Of a stretch of DNA of 8,483 bases, positions 6,928-8,483 are shown in pieces. The DNA is from Gammaproteobacteria bacterium RIFCSPHIGHO2_12_FULL_38_11. GTDB lineage: Bacteria > Pseudomonadota > Gammaproteobacteria > Coxiellales > Coxiellaceae. The translations under genes were made by a program, and so were the position numbers. The stretch's first letter is position 1. Each line of letters begins with the position of its first letter. The notes under the pieces were generated by a model. That model saw nothing but the letters and a program-made list of their open reading frames with translations. It had not been told where the DNA came from and ran no database searches. The DNA lies in NCBI GenBank assembly GCA_001801515.1, contig MGXX01000036.1:15023-23505 (forward strand), written 5' to 3'.

Positions 6928-7056
6928 TCAATCATCCCCTTCACTTTCATGCAACTCATTATAATTGTCACTAGCATGAGGCAAGGATTCAGGTTTGTCA
7001 GGGAATCCTGTTAGCGTTGCTTTGCGGATATCAATGTCAGATCGACGATTAATCAT
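6928..7056 (-). CDS. Small unknown ORF (42 codons) after TA module 2
   Basis: I do not recognise this product. The frame from ATG 7056 reads MINRRSDIDIRKATLTGFPDKPESLP and ends in an acidic tail (ELHESEGDD). AAGGAAG lies 7 bases upstream, a good ribosome site; another ATG at 7062 is too close to it. The frame stays open upstream to a TAA near 7110 (giving YVCDEINSERRLEGS before the ATG), so it may also be the end of a longer broken gene. It follows the antitoxin stop at 7122 in the same direction, so it could be a third gene of that operon. Real coding status is uncertain because of its size. Confidence 0.3.
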   Translation of the reverse strand: MINRRSDIDIRKATLTGFPDKPESLPHASDNYNELHESEGDD

Positions 7057-7121
7057 AACCATACTTCCTTCAAGGCGACGTTCGCTGTTTATTTCATCGC
7101 AGACATAGCTCGTTTATCTCT

Positions 7122-7505
7122 TTAAAGAAAAACTTTATATCCCACATTTAATGCCTTAGAGAGCCGCTTTGCCATGTTCTTTCCAATGGTTCGCCGGCTA
7201 TGCTCCATATCGGAAATATGACTTTGCGGGATGCCAAGCTTATTAGCAAGATCGCTCTGAGACAGATTTTCCTTCACTCTCGCTCCCTTTAATGCAACAC
7301 CTGCCTCAGTATATTTCTGTGTTAGGTCAGCAACCACTGCTCTCCAAGGAATGGTTTGCTGATCTTCTTTGACTTCAAAATCTTGAAGAAGACGCACAAT
7401 GCCATTGGCTCGGTCCTTTGGCACGAGAAATAATCTTATTTTTCTATCTCCAATCTGGATTCTGATTCCGTTTTTAGTAGGGGACATTTTCATGGGTGCC
7501 AACAT
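7122..7505 (-). CDS. XRE-family HTH antitoxin of TA module 2
   Basis: This 127-residue antitoxin is a distant paralogue of the one at 5355-5753. The C-terminal HTH spans about residues 65-122: LKGARVKENLSQSDLANKLG, then IPQSHISDMEHSRRTIGKNM. Residues 1-50 form the probable toxin-binding part, with a strand-rich start (NGIRIQIGDRKIRLFLVP). The ATG at 7505 has a strong GGAGG 7 bases upstream, embedded in the toxin codons for EVYY. The 32-base overlap with the toxin equals that in module 1. It probably represses the promoter at 7782-7810. It is similar to the module 1 antitoxin at motif level only, so the modules are old paralogues or separate arrivals rather than a fresh duplication. Confidence 0.86.
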   Translation of the reverse strand: MLAPMKMSPTKNGIRIQIGDRKIRLFLVPKDRANGIVRLLQDFEVKEDQQTIPWRAVVADLTQKYTEAGVALKGARVKENLSQSDLANKLGIPQSHISDMEHSRRTIGKNMAKRLSKALNVGYKVFL

Positions 7506-7758
7506 AGTAAACCTCCAAAATTTTTAACTTCTTGTCTTGAATCTCCCAACAGACCACATAAGTTGGTTTTCCAGAAACGATATGGCAATGATAACAATCA
7601 TCAGAATTTTTCAGTTTTCCATAATGCTGCCAGTTTGTCCTGTAGGGACCATACAACTCCATTTCTTTTGCTAAGGTGAAGTAAGCTAATCGAGCTGATT
7701 CGGGCAACTTATTGAGTTGTTTCCCGGCTTTTTTAGTTGTCTCTATTATCCATTTCAT
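7474..7758 (-). CDS. RelE/HigB-like toxin of TA module 2
   Basis: This 94-residue toxin is of the same type as that at 5722-6015. Shared blocks are YGKL (46-49), HCH (57-59), KPTYVVCWEIQDKK (64-77) and the C-terminal LEVYYVGTHENVPY (81-94). The N-terminal half, MKWIIETTKKAGKQLNKLPE, has the KxxxKLP pattern common in the RelE/ParE superfamily. AAGGGA about 8 bases before the ATG is a clear ribosome site, better than that of module 1. A promoter with TTGACA lies just upstream. The target (ribosome-dependent mRNA cleavage or gyrase) is not determined by the sequence. Confidence 0.87.
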   Translation of the reverse strand: MKWIIETTKKAGKQLNKLPESARLAYFTLAKEMELYGPYRTNWQHYGKLKNSDDCYHCHIVSGKPTYVVCWEIQDKKLKILEVYYVGTHENVPY

Positions 7759-7781
7759 GCGAATCCCTTAACTATAAATTT

Positions 7782-7810
7782 AGGATATCCCAAAAAATGG
7801 GATGTGTCAA
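7782..7810 (-). promoter_or_regulatory. Promoter with embedded operator for TA module 2
   Basis: On the minus strand a perfect -35 TTGACA (7805-7810) and a -10 TATCCT (7782-7787, four of six bases) are 17 bases apart. The spacer is filled by a perfect inverted repeat ATCCCA-N5-TGGGAT (7787-7803), so a bound antitoxin would cover the promoter. The toxin ATG at 7758 follows after about 23 bases. Confidence 0.7.
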
Positions 7811-7827
7811 TCAGCCTACACTACTCA

Positions 7828-7853
7828 ACCGACTCGGTAACTTACGAGTCGGT
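7828..7853. repeat. Inverted repeat, 9-bp arms
   Basis: ACCGACTCG (7828-7836) is mirrored by CGAGTCGGT (7845-7853) around an 8-base loop. With one G bulged out, pairing can run on through TAA/TTA, making an almost complete palindrome. No T run follows on either strand, so it is a poor intrinsic terminator. It sits 18 bases from the promoter of TA module 2 and could be a recombination or protein-binding site. Confidence 0.55.
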
Positions 7854-7919
7854 AGTTTCCGGGTCCATATACAGGGTGAATCTACATAAGCGCCGGAATT
7901 TCCCATTCGCAATCCTAAA

Positions 7920-8087
7920 TCACCCGCAATGTGCCATTTTTAAGGATTCATACTGACTCTGTTTTTCTGCATGTTGGGTTGTGAGTATTTTATGTTCCGT
8001 CACAAGAGATCCATGTATTTTTTTAAGGTGATCATGCTGAGCTTGATAGACAGATTTTTCACTGATCAATAATGCAAATATTTCTTG
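7920..8087 (-). pseudogene. Possible 3' remnant of a coiled-coil protein gene
   Basis: A stop-free minus-strand stretch of 55 codons without a usable start reads QEIFALLISEKSVYQAQHDH, then runs rich in His, Gln, Lys and Glu with leucines spaced like a coiled coil (HLKKIHGSLVTEH, QYESLKMAHCG). A TAG at 8088-8090 closes the frame upstream. The style recalls the C-terminal coiled coil of KfrA-like DNA-binding proteins of mobile elements, but that is only an impression. It fits a decayed gene stranded between TA modules. Chance openness of a 168-base frame cannot be excluded. Confidence 0.35.
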
Positions 8088-8096
8088 CTAATATGA

Positions 8097-8155
8097 GATT
8101 ATCTTGTCGCGCTTGCCTTGCAAGCATCTTAGCACAAGTCCCTCGTAAGATAATC
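8097..8155. repeat. Nested and competing inverted repeats upstream of hicA
   Basis: Outer arms GATTATCTT (8097-8105) and AAGATAATC (8147-8155) enclose a perfect small hairpin GCTTGC-CTT-GCAAGC (8111-8125). A second copy of ATCTTA (8126-8131) can pair with TAAGAT (8146-8151) in competition with the outer left arm. The block ends 60 bases before the hicA start. It could be an RNA leader structure, a recombination site or a transposon end relic; there is no T run after it. Confidence 0.5.
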
Positions 8156-8188
8156 AGATGCACAATCGACCAAAAGAAAATTGATTTA

Positions 8189-8210
8189 TGGTGCCATTAG
8201 TGGTACCATT
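8189..8210 (+). promoter_or_regulatory. Tandem TGGTRCCATTAR repeats, possible HicB operator
   Basis: Two 12-bp units stand head to tail: TGGTGCCATTAG, then TGGTACCATTA followed by A. Each contains a palindromic core, TGGTGCCA (near-perfect) and TGGTACCA (perfect), at a 12-base period. They end 4 bases before the preferred hicA ATG. HicB antitoxins repress hicAB through sites near the promoter, so an operator role is plausible. The sequence may instead encode the first residues if the ATG at 8188 is used. Confidence 0.4.
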
Positions 8211-8214
8211 AACT

Positions 8215-8472
8215 ATGGCCTCTTCTAAAAACATTCTGGATAAAATGCGTCGTCAACCTACTAATGTTAGGTTTACTGAACTGTTAAAAGTTTGCAAAGA
8301 GTTCTTTGGAGAGCCACGCCAAACAGGCACTAGCCACACGGTATTTAAGATGCCTTGGCCGGGCGACCCTCGTGTGAATATCCAGAATAATCAGGGGAAA
8401 GCCAAAGCTTACCAAATTAGACAAGTACTTTTAGCAATAGACAAATTAAAGGAGAGCAAACATGAGCGTTGA
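8215..8472 (+). CDS. hicA: HicA-family mRNA interferase toxin
   Basis: This 85-residue toxin has a dsRBD-like fold. Signature parts are VRFTELLKVCKEFFG (18-32), PRQTGTSHTVFK (34-45) with the conserved catalytic-type His41, the strand MPWPGDPRVNIQ, and the C-terminal GKAKAYQIRQVLLAIDKL. HicA toxins cut mRNA and tmRNA independently of the ribosome. I prefer the ATG at 8215 because family members I recall start with M(A/S)SS just before the first helix. The ATG at 8188 would add nine residues, MVPLVVPLT, encoded by the repeat units. Neither start has a strong ribosome site, which suits low toxin expression. The toxin gene precedes hicB and overlaps it by 11 bases. Confidence 0.85.
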   Translation: MASSKNILDKMRRQPTNVRFTELLKVCKEFFGEPRQTGTSHTVFKMPWPGDPRVNIQNNQGKAKAYQIRQVLLAIDKLKESKHER

Positions 8473-8483
8473 TCATTATACAT
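8462..8483 (+). CDS. hicB: HicB-type antitoxin, first 7 codons only
   Basis: The ATG at 8462 lies within the end of hicA, with a strong AAGGAG ribosome site at 8449-8454, 7 bases upstream. It opens MSVDHYT, like the first strand of HicB antitoxins that follow this HicA type. The gene continues past the right edge, so its DNA-binding domain and integrity cannot be judged. The identification rests mainly on its partner. Confidence 0.7.

Noticed and set aside
7828..7853. Intrinsic terminator or integron attC site
   Set aside because: There is no T run on either side, and the attC R boxes (GTTRRRY and its complement) are absent.
7831..7880. tRNA-like arrangement (stem, loop and GTTTCCGGGTCC)
   Set aside because: The stem has an 8-base loop, and no acceptor or D arm can be formed at proper distances.
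7717..7956. Plus-strand open frame of 79 codons
   Set aside because: It runs through the TA module 2 promoter, the toxin start and the inverted repeat, with no ribosome site and no family resemblance.
7968..8069. Small plus-strand ORF starting MLGCEYF
   Set aside because: It has no ribosome site and is antisense to the more protein-like minus-strand stretch.
5190..8483. Insertion sequence or transposase gene explaining the TA island
   Set aside because: No transposase or integrase motif is present in any frame; the mobile origin stays an inference from the gene content.

Overview
The window looks like AT-rich proteobacterial DNA. The genes are tightly packed with short overlaps, the Shine-Dalgarno sites are standard, and the families are common in Gammaproteobacteria (acetyl-CoA synthetase, group 3b NiFe hydrogenase, RelE/XRE, FitAB/VapBC and HicAB modules). 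A Legionella/Coxiella-like gammaproteobacterium is possible, but that is a guess from composition and gene content.

Left part (1-5323, minus strand): a metabolic operon read right to left. It holds a 3' scrap of hypF, a full acs (acetyl-CoA synthetase), a 48-codon scrap carrying the C-terminal tail of hypE, then hyhB, hyhG, hyhS and the first 111 codons of hyhL. The four hyh genes encode a cytoplasmic group 3b NAD(P)-linked [NiFe] hydrogenase (sulfhydrogenase type). Electrons would pass between the NiFe site (HyhL), FeS clusters (HyhS, HyhB) and FAD/NAD(P) (HyhG). Neighbouring genes overlap or nearly touch, so this is one transcription unit. The two maturation genes are reduced to their last 43 and 48 codons, so the HypE/HypF function needed to build the Fe(CN)2CO centre must come from elsewhere or be lost.

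Right part (5324-8483): a toxin-antitoxin island with four modules in about 3.2 kb. In order these are a RelE/HigB-like toxin with an XRE antitoxin (minus), a FitA/VapB plus PIN-toxin pair (plus), a second paralogous RelE-like/XRE pair (minus), and a HicA toxin with the start of hicB (plus, cut by the window edge). Between them are palindromic operators, a well-formed promoter, inverted repeats, a short unknown ORF and an apparent remnant of a coiled-coil gene. The island abuts the point where hypF is broken. Since TA module 1 is co-directional with acs-hyh and I see no terminator between them, its promoter may now drive the metabolic operon.

Most interesting points: the twin C-terminal relics of hypF and hypE around an intact acs; the ATGA coupling of the hypE tail to acs; the two TA modules whose toxin C-terminal motif EVYYVGTHE also encodes the ribosome-binding site and start codon of the antitoxin; and the shared operator geometry of those two modules.
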